DNA of 64,000 nucleotides from Paenibacillus sp. JNUCC-31 (GCF_014844075.1 NZ_CP062165.1:6758001-6822000); one strand, 5' to 3'; counted from the first letter of the stretch, positions 43,953-53,730 are shown. A program made the numbers and translations. The notes: a model not told the origin generated them from the sequence alone.

Positions 43953-45034
43953 TGAAGGGGGAACCTAGATTTCTTCATATTGCGAGAAACGTCATTCTCG
44001 TATCACTCGCCCTGTTTATATGCTGGACTGCGGCGTTCTATATAACGAGGAGCGTATATTCCTTTATCGCGTGGCAACCGCATGAATTAATTGCTTTTCT
44101 TATCAATGCCATGCTCGGATTTATTTTCTTTGGAGTAGGCATTACACTTATTGGCCCGTTGGTTAAAGGAAGGGAGTATGAGTTCTTTAACGAGTTAATT
44201 CAGGCTTTGAAACGTATTTCCCGTGGCGACTTTCGGGTAAATCTGGATTCGGCACTTGTCCAAAGAAACGGGAGGCAGGGGCATGATCATCCATTTGCCC
44301 AACTGGTAGAAGGTATCAATGACATGGCCGCGAATCTCAAAGTGATGGAAGAACTGCGACAGGAGTTCATCTCTAACGTGTCACATGAAATCGGATCACC
44401 ACTGACGTCGATCAGCGGATTCGCCAGAGCATTGAAGGATACAAATATGGATCAGGAGAAACGGGACCAATATTTGACGATTATTGAGACGGAATGTGTT
44501 CGTTTGTCCAGACTCAGCGATAACTTGATGAAGCTCGCAGTTCTGGACTCATCCGAGCAAGCATCTCACAAAACATCCTATCGATTGGATCGGCAACTGG
44601 TTACTCTTGTACTCGCCTGTGAGCCCCAATGGGATGACAAAAAAATAGATATGAACGTGGAACTGGAAGAAGTTGAGATCGTTGCAGATGAGGATTTGAT
44701 GATTCAGGTGTGGATCAACCTGATTCATAATGCTATCAAGTTTACGCCCGAAGGCGGGAAGATAGAAGTTGGTCTTACACGAATTCAAGATGACGTTCAA
44801 GTGTGCATCACAGATTCAGGGCCTGGTATCGTGCCTCAGGATCAGACTCGGATATTTGAACGGTTTTACAAAGCAGATCAATCCCGTACACGTACCGCAG
44901 GCGGAAGCGGACTAGGGTTGTCGATTGTGCAAAAAATTGTAGAGATGCATGATGGTTCTGTCTCGGTGTCCAGTGAACGGGGTGAGGGAGCGGCATTTAC
45001 TGTGCAGCTGCCGATACGCTCTGAACAAAAGTAA
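43952..45034 (+). CDS. Sensor histidine kinase 1 (short, intramembrane-sensing type)
   Basis: A 360-residue kinase. Two membrane segments (about 11-31 and 45-70) are separated by only a dozen residues, so it lacks an extracellular sensor domain and probably senses in or at the membrane, or through a partner. A HAMP-like linker follows, then phospho-acceptor His145 in FISNVSHEIGSPLTSISG, and ATP-binding motifs NLIHNAIKFTPEGG, DSGPGIVP, and GSGLGLSIV. It differs from kinases 2 and 3, which have an extracellular domain. The ABC pump next to it could be the sensing partner, as with other short kinases linked to exporters. Confidence 0.9.
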   Translation: MKGEPRFLHIARNVILVSLALFICWTAAFYITRSVYSFIAWQPHELIAFLINAMLGFIFFGVGITLIGPLVKGREYEFFNELIQALKRISRGDFRVNLDSALVQRNGRQGHDHPFAQLVEGINDMAANLKVMEELRQEFISNVSHEIGSPLTSISGFARALKDTNMDQEKRDQYLTIIETECVRLSRLSDNLMKLAVLDSSEQASHKTSYRLDRQLVTLVLACEPQWDDKKIDMNVELEEVEIVADEDLMIQVWINLIHNAIKFTPEGGKIEVGLTRIQDDVQVCITDSGPGIVPQDQTRIFERFYKADQSRTRTAGGSGLGLSIVQKIVEMHDGSVSVSSERGEGAAFTVQLPIRSEQK

Positions 45035-45289
45035 CCGTGAATTGAGGTTAACATAGCATGATAATTCTGTGAAGTCCTGAAGCGGTGAACCAATTGCTGA
45101 TATCTTCCACTCACCAAAAGCGTCCAATCACAGTGATGAATTCGTTCCCGATCAAACAGAAGACAGATGGAGCTTGCTTTTCGAACGGCCATCAAAGCTT
45201 TAAACGAGAAGAAGCTTGCTTTTTACAAATCGGATAATAGTATAATGGTTACGACTACATGACATGGAAAATAGGAAAAGAGGAAACAA

Positions 45290-45964
45290 ATGCCTAAGAT
45301 ACTGGTTGCTGACGACGACCCTAATATTCGCGAACTTGTCTGTTTATTTCTAAGGAACGACGGATTTGAAACAGCCGAAGCCGCAGACGGCAAGGAAGCA
45401 TTGAGCGTTTACGGCTCAACACATGTTGATCTGGTTGTACTCGATATCATGATGCCAATCATGGATGGCTGGGCGTTATGCAAGGAACTTCGGAGAGCCA
45501 ATCCTGATCTACCGTTACTCATGCTGACTGCGAGAGGTGAGACATGGGAGAAGGTGAAAGGGTTTGAACTGGGGACAGATGATTATCTGACGAAACCGTT
45601 CGATCCGTTGGAGCTCACGGCTCGTGTCAGGGCATTACTGAAACGATACAAGATTGGCTCGACACACACGATCCAGTTTGGCAACGTTATCCTGGATCGC
45701 CAGACGTATAAGGTCATGAACGGCTCGGAGTCGCTCACATTGCCACTTAAGGAGTTCGAATTGCTGTACAAGCTTGCTGGAACACCAGGGCAAGTCTATA
45801 CACGTGAGCAATTAATTGATCAGATCTGGGGCATTGATTATGCCGGAGATGATCGAACGGTAGACGTTCATATTAAACGGTTGCGTGAGCGATTCGCGAC
45901 GACATCTGAATTTCGGATTGAAACGGTGCGCGGACTTGGGTACCGGCTTGAGGTTTATGAATGA
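45290..45964 (+). CDS. OmpR-family response regulator 2, HssR-like
   Basis: A 224-residue response regulator. Receiver domain: VADDDPN, Asp52 in VLDIMMPIMDG, Lys in DDYLTKPFDP. The winged-helix C-terminus has YTREQLIDQIWGIDYAGDDR, HssR-like. It overlaps the start of kinase 2 by four bases. A TATAAT at 45241-45246 lies upstream, with no clear -35; the 255-base gap upstream has no HssR-like repeat. It is nearly a twin of regulator 3. Confidence 0.92.
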   Translation: MPKILVADDDPNIRELVCLFLRNDGFETAEAADGKEALSVYGSTHVDLVVLDIMMPIMDGWALCKELRRANPDLPLLMLTARGETWEKVKGFELGTDDYLTKPFDPLELTARVRALLKRYKIGSTHTIQFGNVILDRQTYKVMNGSESLTLPLKEFELLYKLAGTPGQVYTREQLIDQIWGIDYAGDDRTVDVHIKRLRERFATTSEFRIETVRGLGYRLEVYE

Positions 45965-47331
45965 TCAGGTCCCTGTACATACGTGTGGTTCTCACGTTTC
46001 TGGTTTCCGTCATCGCAGGCACAGTCATCTCCTTTTTTGTGTCAACCTGGATATTCGAAGATAAACTGAATGAGAACGCTCAAATCAATTTGCGTAACTT
46101 CGGCCAAGATGTCGTACAGATTTACAAAACCCTTCCCTTACGCGAGGCGGAATCATTCGTTAGTGGAATGAAGCAACTGGATTCCTACTATATTCGAATG
46201 TACGATGCAACGGGTCAGTTCCAGTCTTACGGAAAGCTTAATGGACATAAATCTGCCGCCGTATCCAAAGAGCAGCTTAAGAAAGTACTAGACGGAGGGG
46301 TTGTTCAGACAACTCCGAATGGAATTGCAACCGTTCTTCTGGGGCTGCCAATCAAGACGGAAATGGGCACAAAAGCGATGTTTTTGGAAACACTCGCACC
46401 GCCCTCCGCCTCTTTTGTAGTCAAGTTTGGATTAATCTTTGCAAGCTGTTCGTTGATTGCAGGAAGCTTGTTGATTCTGGTTGCTTCTGTATATCTGGTA
46501 AGACCAATCAAGAAATTGACCAAAGCGACCAAACGGATTGCAGCTGGAGATTTCAACGTCAAGCTGAACATTAAGCAAACGACTGAGATTGGTACGTTGG
46601 CCCGAAGCTTTGAAGAAATGATGCATGATCTGAAGCAGTTGGAGCAGATGCGCAGGGAATTCGTTACGAATGTTTCGCACGAGGTTCAGTCTCCGCTCAC
46701 CTCGATATCCGGTTACGCTCAAGCGCTGAAGCAAGTTAATCTGGGAGAACACGAACGAAACCGTTATCTTGATATAATCATCTCCGAGGCGAAGCGGATG
46801 TCCAAAATGAGCGATAACCTGCTCAAGCTGAGTATGCTTGAATCTCAGTCACAGCAGCCGCGGCTTGCTATACTGAGCCTCGATGAGCAGATCAGACGGG
46901 TCATCGTGGCACTTCAGCCGCAGTGGTCGGCCCGGAAGATTCATTTTGAGCTTGATCTGGAGTCGGTTAAAGTGAAGGCGGATCACGACCAATTGAATCA
47001 GGTGTGGACGAATATCCTCAGCAATGGCATTAAATTTTCCGAGGATGATGGTGTTATTCACGTCAGCATGGAGCAGGATGCCCAGTATGTGACCGTCCGA
47101 ATATCCGATAGTGGCATTGGTATTCCCATTGAAGACCAGAAACGCATATTCGAACGGTTTTTCAAGGCAGATCGTTCTCACAGTCGTAAATATGACGGGA
47201 GCGGTATGGGACTTGCCATCGTTAAACAGATTGTATCGCTTCATCAAGGGGGCATCCGAGTGGAAAGTGAACCGGATCAGGGGGCAACCTTTATTGTCAC
47301 GCTGCCGATCCGACCTCTAACGGATAGCTGA
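45961..47331 (+). CDS. Sensor histidine kinase 2, HssS-like
   Basis: A 456-residue kinase. Membrane segments at about 8-30 and 155-180 flank an extracellular sensor of ~125 residues. HAMP (RPIKKLTKATKRIAAGDFNV), phospho-acceptor His240 in VSHEVQSPLTSISG, N-box WTNILSNGIKFSEDDG, G1 DSGIGIP and G2 GSGMGLAIV follow. Size and layout, and the stretch from GLPIKTEMG to the HAMP domain, resemble staphylococcal HssS, which responds to heme. The ligand here is unproven. It overlaps its regulator by four bases and ends at a strong terminator. Confidence 0.92.
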   Translation: MIRSLYIRVVLTFLVSVIAGTVISFFVSTWIFEDKLNENAQINLRNFGQDVVQIYKTLPLREAESFVSGMKQLDSYYIRMYDATGQFQSYGKLNGHKSAAVSKEQLKKVLDGGVVQTTPNGIATVLLGLPIKTEMGTKAMFLETLAPPSASFVVKFGLIFASCSLIAGSLLILVASVYLVRPIKKLTKATKRIAAGDFNVKLNIKQTTEIGTLARSFEEMMHDLKQLEQMRREFVTNVSHEVQSPLTSISGYAQALKQVNLGEHERNRYLDIIISEAKRMSKMSDNLLKLSMLESQSQQPRLAILSLDEQIRRVIVALQPQWSARKIHFELDLESVKVKADHDQLNQVWTNILSNGIKFSEDDGVIHVSMEQDAQYVTVRISDSGIGIPIEDQKRIFERFFKADRSHSRKYDGSGMGLAIVKQIVSLHQGGIRVESEPDQGATFIVTLPIRPLTDS

Positions 47332-47381
47332 TTTTTTTGATTCGCAGTTTTGGCATCTATTGTACTACATTAATACTCCAG

Positions 47382-47428
47382 GCTATGGTCCACGTACAGG
47401 CTCTCTTGTATGTGACCATAGCTTTTTT
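47382..47428 (+). terminator. Strong Rho-independent terminator
   Basis: GCTATGGTC (47382-47390) pairs with GACCATAGC (47414-47422); the stem extends inward (ACGTACA with TGTATGT) and is followed by TTTTTT. It isolates pair 2 from the hydrolase gene behind it. Confidence 0.9.
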
Positions 47429-47432
47429 GCTT

Positions 47433-47472
47433 GTTCATATTCAGTTCATATTGTCGTCATGGGGAGGAAATA
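47433..47472 (+). promoter_or_regulatory. HssR-type direct repeat and promoter of hydrolase A
   Basis: GTTCATATT-CA-GTTCATATT (47433-47452) is the complete form of the direct repeat, with an 11-base period. The second GTTCAT (47444-47449) can serve as -35; 17 bases later there is GAAATA (47467-47472), a poor -10, consistent with a promoter that needs an activator. Confidence 0.75.
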
Positions 47473-47543
47473 TTTGTTGGTTAGATTTTTATTAAAGCTA
47501 AGTTTTGTGGCCATCAAACAGAAGAGAACAGGGGCAGATAAGT

Positions 47544-48527
47544 ATGACACAAGAAACAGAGAACAAGAAGACACGGAGTCGAACAAAGACAAAAAACGTG
47601 TTAAGGATTTTGCTTAAAGTATTAGGTGCGATCGTTATAGCCATCCTACTTTTGGTTGCTATCGTGTATACCGTTAACAAAATCAGCAGTCATTCGGAGC
47701 AAAAAAGAATGGAAACGTATGGAGAGCATGTGTCCGTAGATGGAAAACAGATGAATGTCTTCATTCAGGGTGAAGGGAATGAAACCGTCGTAATTCTACC
47801 CGGTTTTGGGACAGCGGCACCAGCACTAGATTTTAAGCCACTTATTTCAGAACTATCCCCCTATTATAAAGTCGTCGTAGTTGAACCTTTTGGTTATGGA
47901 TTGAGTGATCAGACCGAAAAGGAACGCAGTACAGCAAATATCGTTAGTGAAATTCACGAAGCGTTACAGAGTCTACATATTGATCGATATATCCTGATGG
48001 GTCATTCCATTTCGGGGATCTATAGCCTGGATTATGTGAACAAATATGCAAAGGAAGTAAGTGCATTTGTCGGGCTGGATAGCAGTGTTCCAGCGATAAG
48101 TGAACAGAAGATTGATTCATCAGATACACAACCGATTAAATGGTTCCGCAACTTAGGTTTCGCGCGATTACAATTGAAACTGAGTGCTGACCCTTATGAT
48201 GGACTGCCTTATGACGAGCAGACCAAAGAACAATTGAACATTCTGATACGCAAAAATATGTATAATACCACTCAATTAAATGAGGCAGAAAGAATGTATT
48301 CCAATTTTAAAGCAGCTGAACAGCTAACGTTCCCTGTAAATCTCCCTGTTCTGTTCTTTGTTCAGGCGAATCATCCGGGAACAGATCAATGGATTCCTGA
48401 GCATGAAAAGCTAATAAAGGACTCCGCTCATGGAGAAATGGTGTTGTTAGAAGCGAATCATTTTTTATATCGTTCCCATGCCAAAGAAATTGCTGAAAAA
48501 TTCATGAGTTTTATGACGCAGCGGTAA
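47544..48527 (+). CDS. Membrane-anchored alpha/beta hydrolase A
   Basis: A 327-residue enzyme. A basic N-terminus and one membrane segment (about residues 22-44, ILLKVLGAIVIAILLLVAIVY) place the catalytic domain outside the cell. Nucleophile Ser155 lies in GHSIS, the oxyanion loop in LPGFGTAAPALDF, and the catalytic His near the end in ANHFLYRSH. This is an esterase/epoxide-hydrolase-like fold; the substrate is unknown. ATG 47544 follows AGGGG; longer in-frame starts are less well placed. It is preceded by a terminator and by an exact HssR-type repeat, so it forms a separately controlled transcription unit. It resembles hydrolases B and C. Confidence 0.88.
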   Translation: MTQETENKKTRSRTKTKNVLRILLKVLGAIVIAILLLVAIVYTVNKISSHSEQKRMETYGEHVSVDGKQMNVFIQGEGNETVVILPGFGTAAPALDFKPLISELSPYYKVVVVEPFGYGLSDQTEKERSTANIVSEIHEALQSLHIDRYILMGHSISGIYSLDYVNKYAKEVSAFVGLDSSVPAISEQKIDSSDTQPIKWFRNLGFARLQLKLSADPYDGLPYDEQTKEQLNILIRKNMYNTTQLNEAERMYSNFKAAEQLTFPVNLPVLFFVQANHPGTDQWIPEHEKLIKDSAHGEMVLLEANHFLYRSHAKEIAEKFMSFMTQR

Positions 48528-48541
48528 ATATTAATTAACTT

Positions 48542-48581
48542 GTTCATATTCAGTTCATATTGACGTCACGGGGAGTACATT
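48542..48581 (+). promoter_or_regulatory. HssR-type direct repeat and promoter of hydrolase B
   Basis: GTTCATATT-CA-GTTCATATT (48542-48561) is identical to the copy before hydrolase A. The second GTTCAT (48553-48558) and TACATT (48576-48581) are 17 bases apart. It lies only 15 bases after the stop of hydrolase A. Confidence 0.78.
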
Positions 48582-48653
48582 TTCATCGGTTAAGATTTCA
48601 TTAGCAGCAAAAAAGAAAGCCGAACTAACAGTTCAAGACAGGAGAAGATGAGA

Positions 48654-49634
48654 GTGACACAACCAGAGGAAAAGAAAGTGAAGAATGGATCGAAGGCCAA
48701 GAAAGTACGGAATATTATACTTAAAATACTAGGAGCAATCGTAATCGCCATTATTTTGTTTCTAGGTATTGTTTATATCACGAATGTGATCAGTACAAAT
48801 TCAGAGGCGAAAAAGATAGAGCCCTACGGTCAGCATGTATCTGTAGACGGGAAAAATATGAATGTGTTCATTCAAGGTGAAGGCAAGGAAACAATCGTGC
48901 TTCTGCCAGGCTATGGAACAGCAACACCAGCGCTTGATTTCAAGTTGCTTATTGATGAACTATCACCATATTACAAAGTTGTTGCGGTTGAGCCATTCGG
49001 TTATGGATTAAGTGATGAAACTGAAAAAGAAAGAACCACAGAGAATATCGTAAGTGAAGTTCATGAAGCTCTACTGCAGCTTAACATTAATAAATACATT
49101 CTCATGGGCCACTCCATTACAGGGATTTACGGCATTGATTATGTGAACAAATATCCAAATGAGGTGACTGCATTTGTCGGAATTGACAGCAGTGTTCCAA
49201 CACAACCAGGCATGGATGTTAAATTCCCTACAAAAATGTTCGGATTCCTTAAAAAATCAGGTCTTCAAAGATTAGTGGTCAAATTTGGTGGTGACCCTTA
49301 TGCTGGACTCCCGTTTGATGAGCACACTGTAGAGCAGATGAAAATGCTGTCAAATAAAAACTCAAATAGTTCCACGATGTTGAATGAGATGGAACATATT
49401 TCTTCCAATTTCAAAGGGGCGCAGGGGTTAACCTTCCCTAAAGAGCTTCCGCTTCTTCTCTTTGTTCAAGCGAATAATGAAGATATAAAAGGATGGATAC
49501 CGTTGCACGAAGGACAGATTAAAGATTCGGTACATGGGAAAGTAATCACAATGGATGGTACACATTATTTACACCATACTCAATTCAAAAAAATTGCTGA
49601 AGACGTTAGAGCTTTTATGAACGAAGCGAAATAA
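48654..49634 (+). CDS. Membrane-anchored alpha/beta hydrolase B
   Basis: A 326-residue paralogue of hydrolase A. One membrane segment (about residues 24-46, IILKILGAIVIAIILFLGIVYI) follows a Lys-rich N-terminus. The nucleophile lies in GHSITGIYGID, the oxyanion loop in LPGYGTATPALDF, and His in DGTHYLHHTQ. I prefer GTG 48654, 9 bases from AGGAG, over ATG 48648, 3 bases away; the frame then begins MTQPEEKK like hydrolase A (MTQETENKK). Its 5' leader is nearly identical to that of the inverted serine hydrolase at 61249. A terminator follows. Confidence 0.88.
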   Translation: MTQPEEKKVKNGSKAKKVRNIILKILGAIVIAIILFLGIVYITNVISTNSEAKKIEPYGQHVSVDGKNMNVFIQGEGKETIVLLPGYGTATPALDFKLLIDELSPYYKVVAVEPFGYGLSDETEKERTTENIVSEVHEALLQLNINKYILMGHSITGIYGIDYVNKYPNEVTAFVGIDSSVPTQPGMDVKFPTKMFGFLKKSGLQRLVVKFGGDPYAGLPFDEHTVEQMKMLSNKNSNSSTMLNEMEHISSNFKGAQGLTFPKELPLLLFVQANNEDIKGWIPLHEGQIKDSVHGKVITMDGTHYLHHTQFKKIAEDVRAFMNEAK

Positions 49635-49686
49635 ATAGGGTGTAAAAGTACATTCGTGACTTAACAGATATGCATTAACGAATATG

Positions 49687-49712
49687 AAAAACCGTCCTGT
49701 TGGGCGGTTTTT
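49687..49712 (+). terminator. Rho-independent terminator
   Basis: AAAAACCGTCC (49687-49697) pairs with GGGCGGTTTTT (49702-49712) around a 4-base loop. It ends the hydrolase B unit. Confidence 0.85.
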
Positions 49713-49766
49713 CCATAGTAAATCCAATTCGGATGATGTCCGTGAAGAAAGAGAGAGGATTTCAAC

Positions 49767-51221
49767 ATGAGATTTTTTGAAATACTTTTAGTTCTATCCT
49801 GTTTCGCTTTACTCATAGACCTACTATTTATTAAAAGAAGTTCAAAGAAAATAGGCTTGGGTGTGGGGATAGGAAGTAGCGTCATATTCGTAGTTCAATT
49901 GCTGGTTGAGGGATACAGATGGCAGTTACTTTTGGTATATATCATGACGGCTATATTCATACTTCTTGTTTTACTCAGACATTCTGAAAAGATGATAAGT
50001 CTAAAAATAGGAAAGCTGTTGAGATATAGTTTATCTTCCCTAATCGTCATTCTGCTGGTTGGTTCTACTGCCTTGTCTGTATACCTACCTGTCTTTCATT
50101 TGCCGAAGCCGGATGGTCCAGAGAAAGTGGGTACTCAAACATTTCATTTTACAGACCAGAATAGAGCTGAAGTCTTAACTGAAGATCAGAGTGATAAGAG
50201 GGAACTAATGGTTCAAGTCTGGTACCCTACTGAAAACAGCAATAACCACAAGCGTGACACGCTGTTTCCAAATAATAAAGAAATGTTCAAAAAGTATATT
50301 CAGAGCTTCTCAACTTCTTTAAAATTGCCCGAATTTGTGCTCGACTACTTGAAGTATAGTCAAACCAACTCTTATGAAAATGTAGAAATATTACCTTCCA
50401 CAAGTCCTTATCCCGTGGTACTGCTATCTCATGGTATGGGAACCAGTAGAGTTCTACAAGCATCACAGGCGGAGAATCTGGCCAGTCATGGGTATATCGT
50501 AGTGACAATCGATCATACGTACAGCACGTTTGCTACCCTTTTTCCGGATGGCCGTGTAACGAGTTATACAACAAAGATGACAACCATAGATGACCGCAGA
50601 GAAATTGGGGATATATGGACAAAAGACGTGGAGTTTGTAATCAATCAAATCGAAAAGCTGAATTCAGGTGTAATTGAAAGTCAGTTTAAAGGGAAAATGG
50701 ATTTAAATAACATCGGTGCGATGGGGCATTCTTTTGGGGGTGCAACGGCGTTTAATGCAACGTATTTGGATCCTCGAATCAAGGCCGGGGTTAATATGGA
50801 CGGGTCACTGAATGAAGTGGAAAATAGAGATGATATAAACAAGCCGTTTATGTTCATTAGATCGGGAAGTTTTAAAGACTGGTTAGTCAATTTTGAAAAT
50901 GATAGAAATTCGGATGACGAAGTAAATAAATTTCTTTCAGATGAGCTGCACATTATGAAAAATGTTATCGAACATGGGGGAAATGTGATTTATATAGAAG
51001 GAACACAGCACTTCAATTTCACGGATCTTCAATTCTATTCGGAGCTGATTAAACTGTCCGGGATCACAGGAGACATCAATGGTAAAAGAGGATCAAATAT
51101 CATAAATCAATATGTACTCGATTTCTTTAACAAGCAGCTGAAAGAAACGGGTGGAATTCTGATTCAGGGACCGAGCGACTTGTATCCAGAAGTGAAGTTT
51201 ATAGATCCAAAAGAACTCTAA
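49767..51221 (+). CDS. Membrane alpha/beta hydrolase, PAF-acetylhydrolase-like
   Basis: A 484-residue protein. Four hydrophobic segments occupy the first ~108 residues. The catalytic domain follows: oxyanion segment LLSHGMGTSRVL (~220), nucleophile Ser322 in GHSFGGATAF, and a late HFNFTD with the catalytic His. This pattern fits the platelet-activating-factor acetylhydrolase class, lipid or lysophospholipid esterases, with which it shares VQVWYPTE. It is not closely related to hydrolases A-C. No promoter or repeat was recognised in the gap of 54 bases after the terminator; the start follows AGAGAGG. The serine hydrolase gene begins 35 bases after its stop and is probably cotranscribed. Confidence 0.85.
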   Translation: MRFFEILLVLSCFALLIDLLFIKRSSKKIGLGVGIGSSVIFVVQLLVEGYRWQLLLVYIMTAIFILLVLLRHSEKMISLKIGKLLRYSLSSLIVILLVGSTALSVYLPVFHLPKPDGPEKVGTQTFHFTDQNRAEVLTEDQSDKRELMVQVWYPTENSNNHKRDTLFPNNKEMFKKYIQSFSTSLKLPEFVLDYLKYSQTNSYENVEILPSTSPYPVVLLSHGMGTSRVLQASQAENLASHGYIVVTIDHTYSTFATLFPDGRVTSYTTKMTTIDDRREIGDIWTKDVEFVINQIEKLNSGVIESQFKGKMDLNNIGAMGHSFGGATAFNATYLDPRIKAGVNMDGSLNEVENRDDINKPFMFIRSGSFKDWLVNFENDRNSDDEVNKFLSDELHIMKNVIEHGGNVIYIEGTQHFNFTDLQFYSELIKLSGITGDINGKRGSNIINQYVLDFFNKQLKETGGILIQGPSDLYPEVKFIDPKEL

Positions 51222-51256
51222 TCAACCAAAACATGTAAAATCAGGAGATGATGTGA

Positions 51257-53344
51257 ATGGGACGACAAAAGGGAAAACGAACTTCAATCGCTGCGTTAAC
51301 CCTGGTGTTAACGATGTTAGCTCCAATGTCAGTCATGGCCGCACCAGCTACGAGTAACAACAGCGATCTGACGTATGAACCAACCAAGAAAATAGTAGCG
51401 GAGAAAGCGAAGATCCTTACTGAGACGTACGGTACAACCAGTGTGCAATATGCATTAATCGATGCTGGAGAGATTGTGGTGTCCGGTCAAACGGGCAAGA
51501 ACGATCTAAATAACAAGGTGCCTCTTACTTCGAACACAATCTACGGCATCGGCTCAACAAGTAAAATGTTTCTTACAGCTTCTGTTATGAAGCTTATTGA
51601 TGATGGCAAGATCGATTTGGATGTGCCAATTGTGAACTATTTACCTGATTTTAAGATGAAAGATAACCGCTACACATTAATCACACCACGTATGTTGTTG
51701 AATCATTCCTCTGGTCTGTTAGGCAGCACCGGAAGCAATGCCACATTATACGGAGATAACGATACGTATTCACATGACACGTTTCTGGATCAATTGGCGA
51801 ATCAACACCTGAAGGCTGATCCTGGCGCGTACTCGGTGTATAGTAACGACAGTTTTACGTTAGCCGAGATTCTAGTTGAAAGAGTGAGCGGCATGGGCTT
51901 TACAGCTTTTATACACCACTATTTTACGGAACCTCTGGACATGAATCATACCAAAACACCACAGGATGTCGTTGACACAGCAGCGATGGCGGGTATCTAT
52001 TCTCCTCTGGTTAAGGATCAGCTTCCCCAAGAGAATTATAATATCATCGCTACTGGAGGCATCTATTCCACCGCTGAAGATCTGGTGAAATTTTCACAAA
52101 TCTTCACGGGAGAAGTCGATGGTATTCTATCCAGTAAGTCGGTAGAAGCCATGGCGCAAGAAGAATACAAAAGAGGCATGTGGCCGGAGGATAGCGACAC
52201 GTCCATCTCTTACGGGTTAGGGTGGGATAGTGTAAATTTGTACCCATTCAGTGAATATGGCATCAAGGCCCTGACGAAAGGTGGAGATACGATATCGTAT
52301 CACTCCTCTCTAATCATACTGCCGGAATACAATCTAGCTGCAGCCGTTACCTCTTCAGGGGGAACGAGTGCCAGAGATCAGTTCATTGCAAGTGAATTAT
52401 TACTCAGTGCACTAGAGGAAAAGGGTATTATTACAGAACGAAAGCCGGAAAAATCTTTTGGCGTACCAGTGAAGGCGGATATGCCTGAAGAAATATCCAC
52501 GTATGCCGGTATATATGGCGCCAATAATTCGGTTAAGAAGGTTGAAATTAATGCTGGAAAAATGACTGTATCCGCGCTGACAGCTCCAAATAACCCGGCT
52601 CAAGAATACACATATACAGCGGATGGTACGTTTGTTAACGATAAAGGCACAGAAAAGCTGAAATTCGTTACAGAGCAGAATGGAAGGACGTATCTGTGGT
52701 CTCGATCTTATATATCCATGCCGGGACTTGGACAGTTGGCGTTCTCAGAATATACGGCGGAGAAGCTGGAAGCCAATGAATTACCCCAGGATATTACCGC
52801 CTCATGGGAGCAGCGTGAAGGTAAGATATACTACGTGGTGAATCAGAAGTATACATCAACTGTATATCTGCATTCATCACCAATCCTTTCTTTCCATATG
52901 AACGAAGAGACTCCAGGGTATGTGTCCAATATTAAGATTATTGGAGCAAATGAAGCAGTCACTGAGCTGCAAATCCCTGGCATGGCTGGACGGGATTCAA
53001 AGGAAATTTATTTCGCTGAAAAGAACGGAGTGGAGTATATTACAGCCGTAGGTAGTGTATACGCCGGTGAGGAAATTGTAAAACCACTCTATTCGGGGAA
53101 ACAATCTGTAACAACGATTCAAGCAGACGGTTACGCCAAATGGTTTTCTATACCATCAACGGTGAATGGAAAAGTCATGACCGTTAAACTGCCTTCAAAT
53201 GGCGCCTTTGCCGTATATGATCAAAAGGGTGTATGTATTAATCACACCGTAGTCAGCGGTAAGAATGAGGTTGTTTTACCGGAAAACGGCCGCATTGTAT
53301 TTGCAGGTGAGGACGGTTCCACATTTGAAATTTCATTAAAATAG
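51257..53344 (+). CDS. Secreted serine hydrolase 1 (beta-lactamase/AmpC fold)
   Basis: A 695-residue secreted enzyme. Signal peptide residues 1-28 ([16 protein letters not shown]). The catalytic domain has Ser100-x-x-Lys103 (GSTSK), the second motif Tyr195-Ser-Asn (YSN), and a third-motif region with [11 protein letters not shown]. This is the class C/esterase EstB/DD-peptidase-like family. The last ~270 residues are extra beta-rich sequence with no recognised catalytic motif. Possible roles are a beta-lactam- or peptide-cleaving enzyme or an esterase; sequence alone cannot tell. It closes a transcription unit with the PAF-AH-like gene and is followed by a terminator. Two paralogues lie downstream. 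Confidence 0.9.
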   Translation: MGRQKGKRTSIAALTLVLTMLAPMSVMAAPATSNNSDLTYEPTKKIVAEKAKILTETYGTTSVQYALIDAGEIVVSGQTGKNDLNNKVPLTSNTIYGIGSTSKMFLTASVMKLIDDGKIDLDVPIVNYLPDFKMKDNRYTLITPRMLLNHSSGLLGSTGSNATLYGDNDTYSHDTFLDQLANQHLKADPGAYSVYSNDSFTLAEILVERVSGMGFTAFIHHYFTEPLDMNHTKTPQDVVDTAAMAGIYSPLVKDQLPQENYNIIATGGIYSTAEDLVKFSQIFTGEVDGILSSKSVEAMAQEEYKRGMWPEDSDTSISYGLGWDSVNLYPFSEYGIKALTKGGDTISYHSSLIILPEYNLAAAVTSSGGTSARDQFIASELLLSALEEKGIITERKPEKSFGVPVKADMPEEISTYAGIYGANNSVKKVEINAGKMTVSALTAPNNPAQEYTYTADGTFVNDKGTEKLKFVTEQNGRTYLWSRSYISMPGLGQLAFSEYTAEKLEANELPQDITASWEQREGKIYYVVNQKYTSTVYLHSSPILSFHMNEETPGYVSNIKIIGANEAVTELQIPGMAGRDSKEIYFAEKNGVEYITAVGSVYAGEEIVKPLYSGKQSVTTIQADGYAKWFSIPSTVNGKVMTVKLPSNGAFAVYDQKGVCINHTVVSGKNEVVLPENGRIVFAGEDGSTFEISLK

Positions 53345-53385
53345 ATGAATTCTAGTAAGGTAGCATGTTTACCGAAACTAAGAAG

Positions 53386-53414
53386 GCAGCCGATCAAAGT
53401 AATCGGCTGCTTTT
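53386..53414 (+). terminator. Rho-independent terminator
   Basis: GCAGCCGAT (53386-53394), loop CAAAGTA, ATCGGCTGC (53402-53410), then TTTT. Confidence 0.88.
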
Positions 53415-53471
53415 GTTAAATTTAACTATAATTAGTTTGTCACTTCAGTTAGAAAGAAGTACGTGTGTTAA

Positions 53472-53660
53472 AAGGAGTTTATCTTCGAGGTTCATATAGT
53501 AATAGAAAAGAGAACGGAAAAGGGGCATTATACAAAGAGAGAAAGCGATGCAGCTTGCAACGCCGACTCAGGATATATATGGGAGCAGCGGGACTTGTTT
53601 ATGGAATTATGCAAAGAAGAAGATATATTTATAGTAGAACAGAGTGATTTCAACCAATGA
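53472..53660 (+). pseudogene. Charged open frame lacking a start codon
   Basis: After TAA 53469-53471 the frame stays open for 62 codons to TGA 53658-53660. The sequence is highly charged and looks protein-like (KRTEKGHYTKRESDAACN, YIWEQRDLFMELCKEEDIF). AAAAGGAG stands at 53470-53477 but there is no ATG, GTG or TTG near it; ATC 53481 is the nearest possible codon. It could be a gene remnant or a leader; no homologue is recognised. Confidence 0.3.
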
Positions 53661-53675
53661 GGTAGCATGATTTAG

Positions 53676-53715
53676 AATTCTTCGCTCTTGCTCAACTGAA
53701 GAATTATTCTTTTTT
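53676..53715 (+). terminator. Terminator-like hairpin directly upstream of regulator 3
   Basis: AATTCTTC (53676-53683) pairs with GAAGAATT (53698-53705), followed by ATTCTTTTTT. It ends right before AGGAG (53716-53720), so it may attenuate transcription into pair 3. Confidence 0.65.
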
Positions 53716-53730
53716 AGGAGAGTGGAAACG

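Larger units (their letters stand above)
53345..53730 (+). other. Gap between serine hydrolase 1 and regulator 3
   Basis: This 386-base gap has a terminator (53386-53414), a 63-codon open frame without a standard start (53472-53660) and a second terminator-like hairpin (53676-53715) directly before the ribosome binding site of regulator 3. No HssR-type repeat was seen. Confidence 0.55.

Noticed and set aside
47360..47617. 85-codon frame upstream of hydrolase A
   Set aside because: It spans the terminator and the direct-repeat promoter and overlaps hydrolase A in another frame.
53465..53647. 60-codon frame starting at TTG/GTG before regulator 3
   Set aside because: Low-complexity Arg/Lys sequence; a different frame of the same DNA is more protein-like.
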